DNA of 64,000 bases from positions 1-64,000 of the forward strand of contig NZ_FNBE01000018.1 in the NCBI RefSeq assembly GCF_900102195.1, written 5' to 3'. The position numbers were made by a program, and so were the translations under genes. This DNA comes from Pseudonocardia oroxyli. Lineage in GTDB: Bacteria > Actinomycetota > Actinomycetes > Mycobacteriales > Pseudonocardiaceae. The notes under the pieces are model-generated. The model ran no database searches. It saw only the letters and a program-made list of their open reading frames with translations, and had not been told where the DNA came from. This document shows, piece after piece, positions 9,163 to 16,770 of this stretch (position 1 is the first letter of the stretch; each line of letters opens with the position of its first letter).

Positions 9163-9814
9163 GTCGTGCGGGGACGAGGTGGAGTGCTGCGGGCTGGTCG
9201 CGAAGGGCTTTGAGGGCCTTGGCTGCGGTGCCTCGGGAGACTCCGGCGAGGTCCTGGAGCTCGGAGACGGTCGGGAGTCGGCCGTGCTCGGCCGCGTGCG
9301 CGCGGGCCCGGGTGCGGGCAAGGTCGCGCTGCGGTGACTCGACCGGCCGAGCCGGCTCTGTCGGCGGTTCGAGCTCGGCGGCAGGTGGCTGTACAGGCGC
9401 GGCGTGTACAACGGGCTGTTCAGCGGGCCGCTGTACAGCCGTGCCATCGGTCAGCAGGTACAGCAGGTGTGCCACGACCGCCGCCGCGACGGCGGGCCAG
9501 GCGCCGATGCCGAACCGGACGACCGGGCTCGCTTCGAGCCCCTGTTCAGCGGCGAGGTACACCGCCTGTGCCAACCCGGACAGTCCGGCCGCCACCACCA
9601 CGACGGCCCACGCGTATCGGGCCGCCGATCCGGTCAGCCGCGCCGTGGCCGCGTAGGCGACCAGGGCAAGGCCGTCGGTGATCAACGGGTACAGCCACGC
9701 GATCCCGGCCGGGACGCGGGAGGCGACCGCCACCTCGTAGAGCCCGTGTGCGGTGGCCGCGGCCGCTCCGGCGGCGACGGCGAGGCCGGGCAGCCAGATC
9801 GCCCGCGCGGTCAC
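9137..9814 (-). CDS. DUF2637 membrane protein with C-terminal HTH-like segment (Spd-type)
   Basis: The 225-residue protein has four predicted transmembrane helices in its first 130 residues. The hallmark GIAWLYPLITDGLALVAYAA is typical of DUF2637 proteins, which occur in actinobacterial plasmids and integrative elements alongside transfer and plasmid-spread genes. A Pro/Glu-rich linker leads to a small helix-turn-helix-like tail, LPTVSELQDLAGVSRGTAAKALKAL. The GTG at 9814 overlaps the stop of the upstream gene (GTGA). A role in intermycelial transfer or in membrane recruitment of the transfer complex is inferred from context only. Confidence 0.8.
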   Translation of the reverse strand: MTARAIWLPGLAVAAGAAAATAHGLYEVAVASRVPAGIAWLYPLITDGLALVAYAATARLTGSAARYAWAVVVVAAGLSGLAQAVYLAAEQGLEASPVVRFGIGAWPAVAAAVVAHLLYLLTDGTAVQRPAEQPVVHAAPVQPPAAELEPPTEPARPVESPQRDLARTRARAHAAEHGRLPTVSELQDLAGVSRGTAAKALKALRDQPAALHLVPARHDDQGAHS

Positions 9815-10428
9815 GATCGGCCGTTCAGCGTCCGCCGAATCGCCGACGGCTCTTTCGACGGCGCCGGCTCGGGCGCCTCGCCGTCGCGGTCGGTTCCCCA
9901 CCAGCGGGCGATGCCTGCGACGGCGTCGGCGTTCGGGACCTCGGGTGGAGCGCTGTCCACCTGTGTCCAGCCCGGCCGCGCCCGGTGGTTGTCCCCCGAG
10001 CACAGACCCGCGTACTTGTGGATCCGCCGGACCACACCCGGCCGCAGCCGCTCGTGCCAGTCCCCCGCCAGCGCCACCGACGCTCCGTCGCCCTGGTAGG
10101 CCGCCGACCAGGCGTGCATCAGCCAGAGCAGCTCCTCGACGACGTCGGGGTGCCAGCACCAGCAGTCCGGGAACCCCTGGGTCGAGTCGCCGTAGCGCAG
10201 ATACACCGCGCCGAGCCAGACCACGAGATCGTCGAGCAGCGTGCCGACCTCGGTCTGGTCCGCGGGCGCCAGCAGCCACGACGGCGCCGGGCTCGACGAG
10301 CGGCGAGCGACGCTGTCCGACAGCCGCGCCACCAGCTGGGCCAGGTCCTCGACCCGCCCATGCAGCGGCTGGACGACCCGGCGAAGGCCGTCGACCTCGC
10401 GGGCGAGTCCAGCGATCGCGTCGGTCAC
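9811..10428 (-). CDS. DUF4913-like protein of transfer operon
   Basis: The 205-residue protein opens with a heptad-like coiled region (about residues 1-40). The Trp-rich domain follows: GFPDCWCWHPDVVEELLWLMHAW and then GDWHERLRPGVVRRIHKYAG. This matches my recollection of DUF4913, a domain restricted to actinobacterial mobile elements. The function is unknown. The GTG at 10428 has a GAAGGAG sequence upstream and overlaps the stop of the coupling-protein gene. Its fixed place between the coupling protein and the DUF2637 gene suggests a structural or accessory role in DNA transfer. Confidence 0.7.
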   Translation of the reverse strand: MTDAIAGLAREVDGLRRVVQPLHGRVEDLAQLVARLSDSVARRSSSPAPSWLLAPADQTEVGTLLDDLVVWLGAVYLRYGDSTQGFPDCWCWHPDVVEELLWLMHAWSAAYQGDGASVALAGDWHERLRPGVVRRIHKYAGLCSGDNHRARPGWTQVDSAPPEVPNADAVAGIARWWGTDRDGEAPEPAPSKEPSAIRRTLNGRS

Positions 10429-12233
10429 GGCTCCTCCTTCACGAGCTCGGGGTGGCGGCGGATCTCGCGCAGCTCGCGGAACATGCGGTTGGCATCGGTG
10501 ACGCGGCGGGCCGGGTCCTCGAAGCGATCCGGCCACCGCCGGGCGAGGCGGACGAGGACACGCTCGACGACGTCGTCGCGCCACTCGGTCGCGACGTCGA
10601 GCCGTTCCCGCCAGCGGGCCGCGCTGTCGAGGCGCGCGCGGGCGCGCTGGTGTGCGCGGACGTCTCGTCGACGCCACGCCATCTGGGCCCTGCCGATGAC
10701 CGGCGGGATCCCACGGCGGATGACGAGCACGCGTCCTGCGGGGAGGTTGGCGATCTGGGCGGGGGCGAGGACCGGGACCTTCCGCACGCTGCGGCTGGCT
10801 CCGCGGCCGTAGAGGTCGGTGGTTGTGACCGGTTCGTCGCGCTCGCCGGTCAGCGTCGACCAGAACTGCAGGTCGTCGCGATCCCGCGTGCCGCCGAAGA
10901 CCATGACGGCGCCGGTGTTGTTCAGGATGGTGGCGGCGTCGTACTCGCCCCAGCGGGCGAGCAGCTGGGCGCGGGACTGGAAGGCGGCCAGGATCGTGAC
11001 GCCGCGGCCGCCCATGTCCGCGGTCCAGGACTGCAGCGGCACCGGCGAGATCAGCGCGGCCTCGTCCAACGCGAGGGTGAGCGGCGGGTCCAGTCGACCG
11101 CTCGGTTCGCGGGCCGCGAGGCGGCGTGCCTCACGCGCGATGTGCCCGGTCAGCGCGCAGATCAGCGGCGCGGCATGGGATTCCTCGGCACCCAGCAGGT
11201 AGATCGAGGCTCGCGTTTCGAGCAGCTCCCGGACGTCGAACCCTCCCGGTTCGGCCGCGGCAGACGCAGCCGGGGACGTCAGCCAGCTCAGTGCAGGCAT
11301 GATCGTCGAGGTAATCGACGTCCGGGTGCGGTCGTTGGTGGTGACGAACTGGTTCAGGTCCTGCTCGAACGCCGGGTCCTCGCTCTGGCGCAGGAGGCCG
11401 GAGACCTCGCGCTGCGCGCGCTCGGGGTCCGCGACCCACTCCAGGACGTCCCGCATCCGCCGGTCGCCGAGGGCGGCGGCGTGGAGCAGCCCGGCAAGGA
11501 TCCGCCGCGCCTGGGCGTCCCAGAACTCGCGGTCGCCGCCGCCTCTCGGGGTCGCACCGAGCATGTCCGTGGCGCGCTCGGCGGCGGTCACGGCGTCGGT
11601 GCAGCCGGTGAGAGGGTCGAAGGTGATGGTCGAGGGGTGGTCGCCCAGGCCGACGGCGTTGAACACGTGCACCGGGCCCGTGGCGGCTCGGATCGGCGCG
11701 GTCAGGGTGTAGAGGTCGGTGCGGGTGCTGGTGACGAGCACGGCGCCCGCGGCGTCGAGGACCCGGCCTGCGAGCCAGCCCGACTTGCCGCTGCGCGGTC
11801 CACCGAAGACCATCACGACGTCCTCGATCGAGGCCCAGACCCGCAACCATCCGGTTCGGCAGAGCTGGACTGCCACGTCGGCAGCGCGGGACCGGCCGGT
11901 CAGCGTCGGGCGGACGGTCGAGGCCTTGCGCCGCATCGCACGTCCGGAGGCGACGCGGGCGATGTCCAGCGTCGATGCCACGCCGACCTTCCTGCGTGAG
12001 CGGGCTCCCCAGCGCGAGACCACGGCAGCGGACCGGGTCCAGCGGTGCGCGACGAGTGCCAGGACGGCCGCTCCAAAGAGAGCGACGGCCGGCCAGGCGA
12101 GCGTCTGCAGGAGGCCGGCGCCGGGGAGAACGGCGAGCAGCCCCAGCGCTGAGGCCATTCCTCGGCTGCCACGGCGCCACGCCAGCAGCGCGCCGCCGAG
12201 CAGACCGCAGACAAGCAGGCTGACGGTGAGCAT
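10425..12233 (-). CDS. TraG/VirD4-like type IV coupling protein
   Basis: The 602-residue protein has two hydrophobic segments at its N-terminus (residues 2-20 and 30-60). A RecA-like ATPase domain follows, with Walker A VFGGPRSGKSG (about residues 143-152), Walker B LTLALDEAALI (about 385-395), and the downstream GGTRDRDDLQFWSTLTG block typical of TraG/TraD/VirD4 coupling proteins. These hexameric ATPases bring the relaxosome to the secretion channel. The ATG at 12233 has GAGGAG upstream and shares one base with the preceding stop codon. No partner VirB4-like ATPase was seen. Confidence 0.88.
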   Translation of the reverse strand: MLTVSLLVCGLLGGALLAWRRGSRGMASALGLLAVLPGAGLLQTLAWPAVALFGAAVLALVAHRWTRSAAVVSRWGARSRRKVGVASTLDIARVASGRAMRRKASTVRPTLTGRSRAADVAVQLCRTGWLRVWASIEDVVMVFGGPRSGKSGWLAGRVLDAAGAVLVTSTRTDLYTLTAPIRAATGPVHVFNAVGLGDHPSTITFDPLTGCTDAVTAAERATDMLGATPRGGGDREFWDAQARRILAGLLHAAALGDRRMRDVLEWVADPERAQREVSGLLRQSEDPAFEQDLNQFVTTNDRTRTSITSTIMPALSWLTSPAASAAAEPGGFDVRELLETRASIYLLGAEESHAAPLICALTGHIAREARRLAAREPSGRLDPPLTLALDEAALISPVPLQSWTADMGGRGVTILAAFQSRAQLLARWGEYDAATILNNTGAVMVFGGTRDRDDLQFWSTLTGERDEPVTTTDLYGRGASRSVRKVPVLAPAQIANLPAGRVLVIRRGIPPVIGRAQMAWRRRDVRAHQRARARLDSAARWRERLDVATEWRDDVVERVLVRLARRWPDRFEDPARRVTDANRMFRELREIRRHPELVKEEP

Positions 12234-12754
12234 CAGAACTCCTCGATCCGTGATGCGGCGACCTCGGCCGCGTGGCGGCGACAGGTCGCGGCGTGCCCGG
12301 ACTCGTTGTGGGCGGGGTGGCCGTCGAACGGCCCGTGATCGCGGACCTGCTGGTCGCAGGACTCGCACCGCCACCAGGCATCGAGTCGGTGGAACGACTC
12401 GCGGAACGGCAGCGGGCGGTTCTCCACCACCAGGCAGAACGCCAAGATCGCGGGCAACTCGTCATGGTCGTCCGCACGGATCCCCAGGGCCTCCGCGATC
12501 TCGTCCCAGCTCCGTCCACTGCCGCGAGCCTGCTCGGCGTAGCGGCGGATCTCCGCGGAGGCGGTGTTGCGAGCCGCGACGGCGGCCCGGATTCCGGCGA
12601 GGGCGTCGTCGATCGTGGTCCTGGTCAGCAGCGTGAATCCTGCGACCGGCGTCTCGACGAGGGACGCACCGTGATTGTCGCAGGCGGCGCGGCGAATCTG
12701 GTCCTGCATCGCGAGGGTGGCCCGCGCGCCGGGTGTGAGGTCGTAGCGGGTCAT
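12233..12754 (-). CDS. Hypothetical zinc-finger/HTH-like protein in transfer operon
   Basis: The 173-residue protein is not assigned to a named family. The central part contains SWDEIAEALGI, which resembles a helix-turn-helix. The C-terminal third has a Cys/His cluster (WWRCESCDQQV, then GHPAHNESGHAATCRRH) that could bind zinc. Its start overlaps the WhiB stop (ATGA), and its own stop shares a base with the coupling-protein start, so it belongs to the operon. A regulatory or DNA-binding role is inferred. Confidence 0.65.
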   Translation of the reverse strand: MTRYDLTPGARATLAMQDQIRRAACDNHGASLVETPVAGFTLLTRTTIDDALAGIRAAVAARNTASAEIRRYAEQARGSGRSWDEIAEALGIRADDHDELPAILAFCLVVENRPLPFRESFHRLDAWWRCESCDQQVRDHGPFDGHPAHNESGHAATCRRHAAEVAASRIEEF

Positions 12755-13146
12755 GCCGAGATCGCCGCCTTCCACCGCTCGACGGTCCGACCCGTCACCC
12801 CGCAGCGGGCCGCCACGTCGTTGTTCGACTCGCCCTGCTCGAGCAATGCGAGTCCGGCCGCACGGATGTCCTCGCGGGGCGACGGCTTCCGAATGCGACC
12901 TGGTCGCGGCGCGATCGTCTCCGCCCGTGCCGCACGGCGCTCCTCGGCTGTGAGCCCGCCGGCGATGCCCACGTGGATGTAGGTCGTCGACCACTCCAGG
13001 CAGACGTCACGCACCGGACAGCGTCCGCACACGGCCTTCGCCGCAGCGACCTGGTCCTCGCAGAGCGGCCCCTCCTCCACGACCGGGAAGAACAGCTCCG
13101 GGTCCTCGCCGACGCACGCGGCCCGCGCCCTCCAGTCCCCGTTCAT
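12751..13146 (-). CDS. WhiB-family iron-sulfur regulator with C-terminal HTH extension
   Basis: The 131-residue protein carries the four WhiB cluster cysteines at about residues 11, 40, 43 and 49 (CGRCPVRDVC), plus an extra cysteine at 29. The G-rich turn is HVGIAGGLTAEERR; GIAGG replaces the usual G[I/V]WGG, so the tryptophan is lost. Beyond residue 75 a second helical segment, RAAGLALLEQGESNNDVAARCGVTGRTVERW, looks like a resolvase-type helix-turn-helix. WhiB proteins act with the principal sigma factor to control transcription, so this one may regulate transfer genes. The gene overlaps both neighbours by four bases. Confidence 0.88.
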   Translation of the reverse strand: MNGDWRARAACVGEDPELFFPVVEEGPLCEDQVAAAKAVCGRCPVRDVCLEWSTTYIHVGIAGGLTAEERRAARAETIAPRPGRIRKPSPREDIRAAGLALLEQGESNNDVAARCGVTGRTVERWKAAISA

Positions 13147-13370
13147 CCCTGACCCGCCTGGGGCGCGCCGGTGAGAACCGGGGTGGCGGCGTCGTTCAGC
13201 GTCGACATGAACGCGGCGACCGCGCCCGGCAGGCCGGAGCCCGCGGGAGTGGCTACGAACAGGACGAGTGCCACGAGCGAGAACACGATGGCGGCACCGG
13301 GGAAGCGGGCCTTGGCGCAGAGGAACGCGCCGACGATCGAGAAGAAGATGAGCACTCCGACGGCTTCCAT
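13143..13370 (-). CDS. Small membrane protein of transfer operon
   Basis: A 75-residue protein with two hydrophobic segments (VGVLIFFSIVGAFLC and AAIVFSLVALVLFVA) joined by a short basic turn, KARFPG. No family is recognised. The ATG at 13370 is preferred, five bases after a GAGGGG; an adjacent GTG at 13373 would overlap the upstream stop by four bases. It lies second in the operon, after the excisionase, and could be a membrane anchor for the transfer complex. Confidence 0.6.
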   Translation of the reverse strand: MEAVGVLIFFSIVGAFLCAKARFPGAAIVFSLVALVLFVATPAGSGLPGAVAAFMSTLNDAATPVLTGAPQAGQG

Positions 13371-13609
13371 CACGCCCCCTCGGCGGTGAATGCGGCGGCG
13401 TCGACGACGCCCTGAGCGGTGACGGCGGCCTCGGCCATGGCGTCCACCGCGGCCGCCGGGATGATCAGCCGGCCGCGGATCTTCACGGCCGGGAACTCCT
13501 TGTCCGCGATGGCGCGGTAGACCGTGACCCGCGACATCCCGAAGATGCGCGCGACCTCCGCCACGCTGTAGAAGCGGGGACGAGCCCCACCTGAATTGAT
13601 CCCAGACAT
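13370..13609 (-). CDS. xis: Excisionase-like HTH protein (MerR/HTH_17 type)
   Basis: A 79-residue protein with the excisionase signature RFYSVAEVARIFGMSRVTVYRAIADKE, followed by FPAVKIRGRLIIPAAAVDA. This is the winged-helix layout of HTH_17/BldC-like excisionases. It bends attachment-site DNA to favour excision by the integrase and may also regulate the operon it heads. The ATG at 13609 has GAGG five bases upstream. It is the first gene of an eight-gene operon that ends with the relaxase, whereas the integrase is 5.6 kb away on the far side of the cargo. Confidence 0.8.
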   Translation of the reverse strand: MSGINSGGARPRFYSVAEVARIFGMSRVTVYRAIADKEFPAVKIRGRLIIPAAAVDAMAEAAVTAQGVVDAAAFTAEGA

Positions 13610-13685
13610 GTCCACCTCATCTGTGCAAGCTGACCAACTCAGTAAGGAGCCGGCCGCGATTTCGGTCCAGTGGCCTTGCCTCGTG

Positions 13686-13714
13686 CTGTGGACAGAGCGT
13701 CTCCCTGTGGACAG
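13686..13714. repeat. Two direct 10-bp repeats resembling DnaA boxes
   Basis: The word CTGTGGACAG occurs at 13686-13695 and again at 13705-13714, so the copies are offset by 19 bases. The internal TGTGGACAG differs by one base from the actinobacterial DnaA-box complement TGTGGACAA. The repeats lie upstream of the excisionase operon and opposite the XRE-TPR gene. They could be operator half-sites or part of a replication origin. Confidence 0.5.
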
Positions 13715-13737
13715 GGGTTGCGACAGATGACTCGGGG

Positions 13738-13754
13738 TGACACGGGATGACACG
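13738..13754. repeat. Direct TGACACG repeats one helical turn apart
   Basis: TGACACG occurs at 13738-13744 and 13748-13754, a 10-base offset that puts both copies on the same DNA face. They lie in the divergent region between xis and the XRE-TPR regulator, so they may be binding sites for that regulator. Confidence 0.4.
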
Positions 13755-13824
13755 ACCTCCGAATCAGGGTTGATTTCCGCAGCTCAGAGCGTCATCGTGT
13801 AGCGAGAGGGGATCAGGGGGCGTG

Positions 13825-14928
13825 ATGAGCAACAGGCTTTCGGCAGCGCGGCGGGAGCGCGGCTGGACCCAGGAGCGACTCATTCACGCCCTCCGCGAGG
13901 CCGCCCGAATTCACAATCGTGAATTGCCCTCGTCGCAGAGCATGAAGCGGCGAATCGCCGCGTGGGAGAATCAGGACAAGGGCATCAGCGAGCAGTACGT
14001 CGAGCTGCTCTGCGAGGTGTACGAGAAGACCCCGTTCGAGCTCGGCCTCGCCGTCGCGGCGGTCGAGCCAGTCGTCGAGCTCGAGGCGGTTCCCCCGTTC
14101 ACCCGGCTCGACGCCGGCCTCGTCGCCCTGCTCCACGACCAGACCCACAACATTCGACTCATGGACCGGCGGCTCGGCGGAGACGCGATCTTCCGCCAGA
14201 CCCGCGCGCACGTCGACCAGATCGAGTCGCTCGTCCGCTACGCCATGCCGGGCGCCCAACGGGAGGCTGCGGCCGACGCCCTGAGCCAGGCCGCTGCCCT
14301 CGCAGGCTGGCAGGCCCTCGACAACGGCGGGCTCGACGAGGCCTGGCAGCTCCACGAGACCGCGGTCTCCGCGGCTCGGGAGTCCGGCGCAGCCGCCGAG
14401 CTGGGCTACGCCCGCGCACAGCAGGCCTACGTGCTCATCGACGCCGGCGAGCACGCCGCAGCGCACCAGCTCATCGGCGCCGCGCGGGCCGAGGCCGCGT
14501 CGTCAGTGCCGGCGGCTCTGGCCGCCTGGCTGCTCGCGGCTGAGGGCGAGGCCCTGGCCCACCTCGGCGACCGCGACGGCGCACTCCGCGTCCTCGACTC
14601 GGCAGCGGACGTCATGCCAGACGCTCCCGACGACGAACTCCCCTACGTCATGCTCGACGCGGGCCACCTCGCCCGCTGGCGCGGCAACTGCCTCGCCCGC
14701 CTCGGCGAGACCAGCGCGATCGACGACCTCACCTCAGCCCTGCTCGCCATGGGCGAAGGCCAGTACGGACGCGCCGAGGTCAGCCTCCGCGTCGACCTCG
14801 CCCTCGCCTTCCGTGCCCGCGGCGACCTCACCGAGGCCCGCCTTCACGCCCGCCGCGCCAACGAGCTCGCGGGCCGGACCGGTTCCCAGCGGCAGCGCCG
14901 CAGGATCAAGGACCTACTCGTCGCGTGA
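13825..14928 (+). CDS. XRE-family HTH regulator with TPR-like C-terminal domain
   Basis: The 367-residue protein begins with a lambda-repressor-like helix-turn-helix: RLSAARRERGWTQERLIHAL, then SSQSMKRRIAAWENQDKGISEQYVELLCEVY. From about residue 120 onward it is all-helical with tetratricopeptide-like pairs, such as AREAAADALSQAAALAGWQAL and ARLHARRANELAGRTG. Similar HTH-TPR proteins sense peptides or control mobile elements. The ATG at 13825 follows AGGGGG; a GTG at 13822 is too close to it. The gene is divergent from the transfer operon and is the prime candidate for its switch. Its 3' end overlaps the convergent NUDIX gene by 15 bases. Confidence 0.82.
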   Translation: MSNRLSAARRERGWTQERLIHALREAARIHNRELPSSQSMKRRIAAWENQDKGISEQYVELLCEVYEKTPFELGLAVAAVEPVVELEAVPPFTRLDAGLVALLHDQTHNIRLMDRRLGGDAIFRQTRAHVDQIESLVRYAMPGAQREAAADALSQAAALAGWQALDNGGLDEAWQLHETAVSAARESGAAAELGYARAQQAYVLIDAGEHAAAHQLIGAARAEAASSVPAALAAWLLAAEGEALAHLGDRDGALRVLDSAADVMPDAPDDELPYVMLDAGHLARWRGNCLARLGETSAIDDLTSALLAMGEGQYGRAEVSLRVDLALAFRARGDLTEARLHARRANELAGRTGSQRQRRRIKDLLVA

Positions 14929-15477
14929 CTTCGCCCCGCCCAGCGCGAGCAGGTGGAGCAGCCCAACCAGAGACCCCGAGTTCACGATCTTCCCAGTTCT
15001 GATCAGCTCGGGGACGTCGCCGAGCGGCAGCCACTGGAACTTGCCCTCGTTCAGCTCCGTGGGGTCCGCGACGAGCTCGGCCCCGCGAGCGAGGAAGACG
15101 TGGTGAGCGTTGCGCACCATGCCGATCATGGGCTCGAAGGTCACGAGGTGCTCGATGTTCCGTACGCGGTACCCGGTCTCCTCCAGCACCTCCCGTGCCG
15201 CGGTGTCGATCGGCTCCTCGTCCTCGTCGAGCAGGCCGCCGGGGAGCTCCCAGTTCCAGACGTCGGGCACGAAACGATGACGCCATGACATGAGCACATT
15301 CGTGGCCGTGTCATCGACGACGACGGTCATCGCCGCAGGCGGGAGCGACAACGCGTGGTGCTCAAACCGCTCACCCGTCGGGAGCTCGACATCCTTGAGG
15401 CGCAGGCTCACCCATGCGGACTCGTACAACGATCTCTCATCGTGGACGACCCACCTGCCGCTGCGGGGCTCAGACAC
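14914..15477 (-). CDS. NUDIX hydrolase (ADP-ribose pyrophosphatase-like)
   Basis: The 187-residue protein contains a complete Nudix box of the form GX5EX7REUXEEXGU, running from GGLLDEDEEP to REVLEETGYR (about residues 79-101). The N-terminal SLYESAWVSLRLKDVELP is a strand-rich domain seen in ADP-sugar pyrophosphatases. Substrate choice cannot be read from the sequence; ADP-ribose or another nucleoside diphosphate derivative is likely. GTG at 15477 is the start. It sits between the XRE-TPR regulator and the AT-richer cargo cassette, on the opposite strand to both. Confidence 0.85.
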   Translation of the reverse strand: MSEPRSGRWVVHDERSLYESAWVSLRLKDVELPTGERFEHHALSLPPAAMTVVVDDTATNVLMSWRHRFVPDVWNWELPGGLLDEDEEPIDTAAREVLEETGYRVRNIEHLVTFEPMIGMVRNAHHVFLARGAELVADPTELNEGKFQWLPLGDVPELIRTGKIVNSGSLVGLLHLLALGGAKSRDE

Positions 15478-15610
15478 CGAACGAACGTATCGCGGGAGGG
15501 CTGACGCATGCTGCCGAGGCGGCCAGCCTGCCTCCGCGCCCCCAGCAACCCTCTGGAAGAATCACTGAGAGTTCTCGAGAGACACATCTGAGCGACCGAG
15601 GGGGTGGTGG

Positions 15611-16252
15611 GTGGCCGAGAGCGGGGCAGACACCACCAAGCCGGTGCTGAGTGAAGCGGACATCGAACGTCTCATGCGCCTGCCTGAGCAGAGTCGCGTC
15701 CGAGCCCGGGCCGTCGTAACTCTGCTCGCTGCTGTTACCGGATCCCTCCTGGCGGGGCTCTCCCTTCAAGCAACTGCCCCGTTGCCAGATTTGGCCCGTT
15801 GGGGCGTACTTGTCGCCGCAGCGTTGATTGCTTGCGCGACTGGAATCTGCCTGACCGCAACCATCCTCGACTCTGAAGAAGAAGACTTCGACCCACAGGA
15901 TGCCGAGACAGTATCCGGCACCTTAATTGAGCGCATCAACGACCGCATTGTCTGCAGCCTGAAGATTTCAGGCCTTGCAACGGCGCTCCTTCTAATCTCG
16001 CTGGGATTCGGACTGTTTAATCCAGGACGGCCCGCTCAAGTAACACTAACCGACCCAGGCATGGTCAAAGCTGTCACTAGCTGCCCTTCCATTACTAATC
16101 CTATTGGTGTCGACAACATCGACTCTCTACGCGGCAACGATCCTTTTGTCACTATTACCTTGGCGAAGTCGGACTGCGCCAACGGTCGCTCGCTGGACTC
16201 GATAACAATCCCGCGCTCCGACATCGCTCTCATAGCTGAAGTCGAGAGATAG
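15611..16252 (+). CDS. Three-TM membrane protein, first gene of unrecognised cassette
   Basis: The 213-residue protein has a charged cytoplasmic N-terminus and two adjacent hydrophobic helices (about residues 35-55 and 62-82). An acidic loop, DSEEEDFDPQD, is followed by a third helix (about 115-133) and an extracellular-type tail of 80 residues with two cysteines. No family is recognised. The GTG at 15611 follows a G-rich stretch. The gene is separated by two bases from the next and begins a three-gene cassette whose codon use is visibly richer in A and T than its neighbours. This suggests recent acquisition as cargo of the mobile element. Confidence 0.7.
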   Translation: MAESGADTTKPVLSEADIERLMRLPEQSRVRARAVVTLLAAVTGSLLAGLSLQATAPLPDLARWGVLVAAALIACATGICLTATILDSEEEDFDPQDAETVSGTLIERINDRIVCSLKISGLATALLLISLGFGLFNPGRPAQVTLTDPGMVKAVTSCPSITNPIGVDNIDSLRGNDPFVTITLAKSDCANGRSLDSITIPRSDIALIAEVER

Positions 16253-16254
16253 TT

Positions 16255-16770
16255 GTGCTCGACTCTCCGCTATCAGTATTCGTCGACTGGCAGGACGCAA
16301 TCGAGATACTTTCGGAGTACGAGCAGGCATACCTCGATGCGCTCGACAGCCTCGCCGAGGACAACATATTTCCCCGGACGCCCCCAGTCGACTCGGGTGA
16401 GCTTCCTCATGTGCTCTTCTTTGGCTATCGCGCTGCAACACTAGCTGACTCGCGTGTCGCAATCGAGCTGGCGTCAGCGTGCAAACGACACGGCCCTCGA
16501 CCAGCAAGACTGATCCCGGTCTGCTGCGGGGTTGCAAACTCACCCCGGCCCGCCTGGACAGATCAGAGCGGCTGCACCCAGCACACGCAACAAATCGAGG
16601 TGCATAATCCTGCCGCACTGTACGATAAAGTAAGGGCCGAAGTGACAATAACGGCTCGCCGCCTTCGCTCGATGGGCCTAGAGGCTACGTTTAGAATTCC
16701 AGAAGAAACGAGTCTAACGCCGGAACCGGCTCAACCCGTGCGACGGCGAAAGCGCTGGGAGATGCAATGA
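16255..16770 (+). CDS. Hypothetical protein, second gene of unrecognised cassette
   Basis: The 171-residue protein is not recognised. The segment ELPHVLFFGYRAATLADSRVAIELASACKRHG, followed by ARLIPVCCGVANS, alternates strands and helices and may be a small alpha/beta domain. Three cysteines (CC and a later C) sit in the middle, and the tail is strongly basic (RRRKRWE). The GTG at 16255 starts two bases after the upstream stop, and its stop overlaps the next start (ATGA). It is therefore translated with both neighbours and probably acts with them. Confidence 0.65.
   Translation: MLDSPLSVFVDWQDAIEILSEYEQAYLDALDSLAEDNIFPRTPPVDSGELPHVLFFGYRAATLADSRVAIELASACKRHGPRPARLIPVCCGVANSPRPAWTDQSGCTQHTQQIEVHNPAALYDKVRAEVTITARRLRSMGLEATFRIPEETSLTPEPAQPVRRRKRWEMQ

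Noticed and set aside
13686..13754. Possible CRISPR-like array
   Set aside because: Only two copies each of two short words with unequal spacing and no spacers or cas genes, so they are treated as regulatory repeats.
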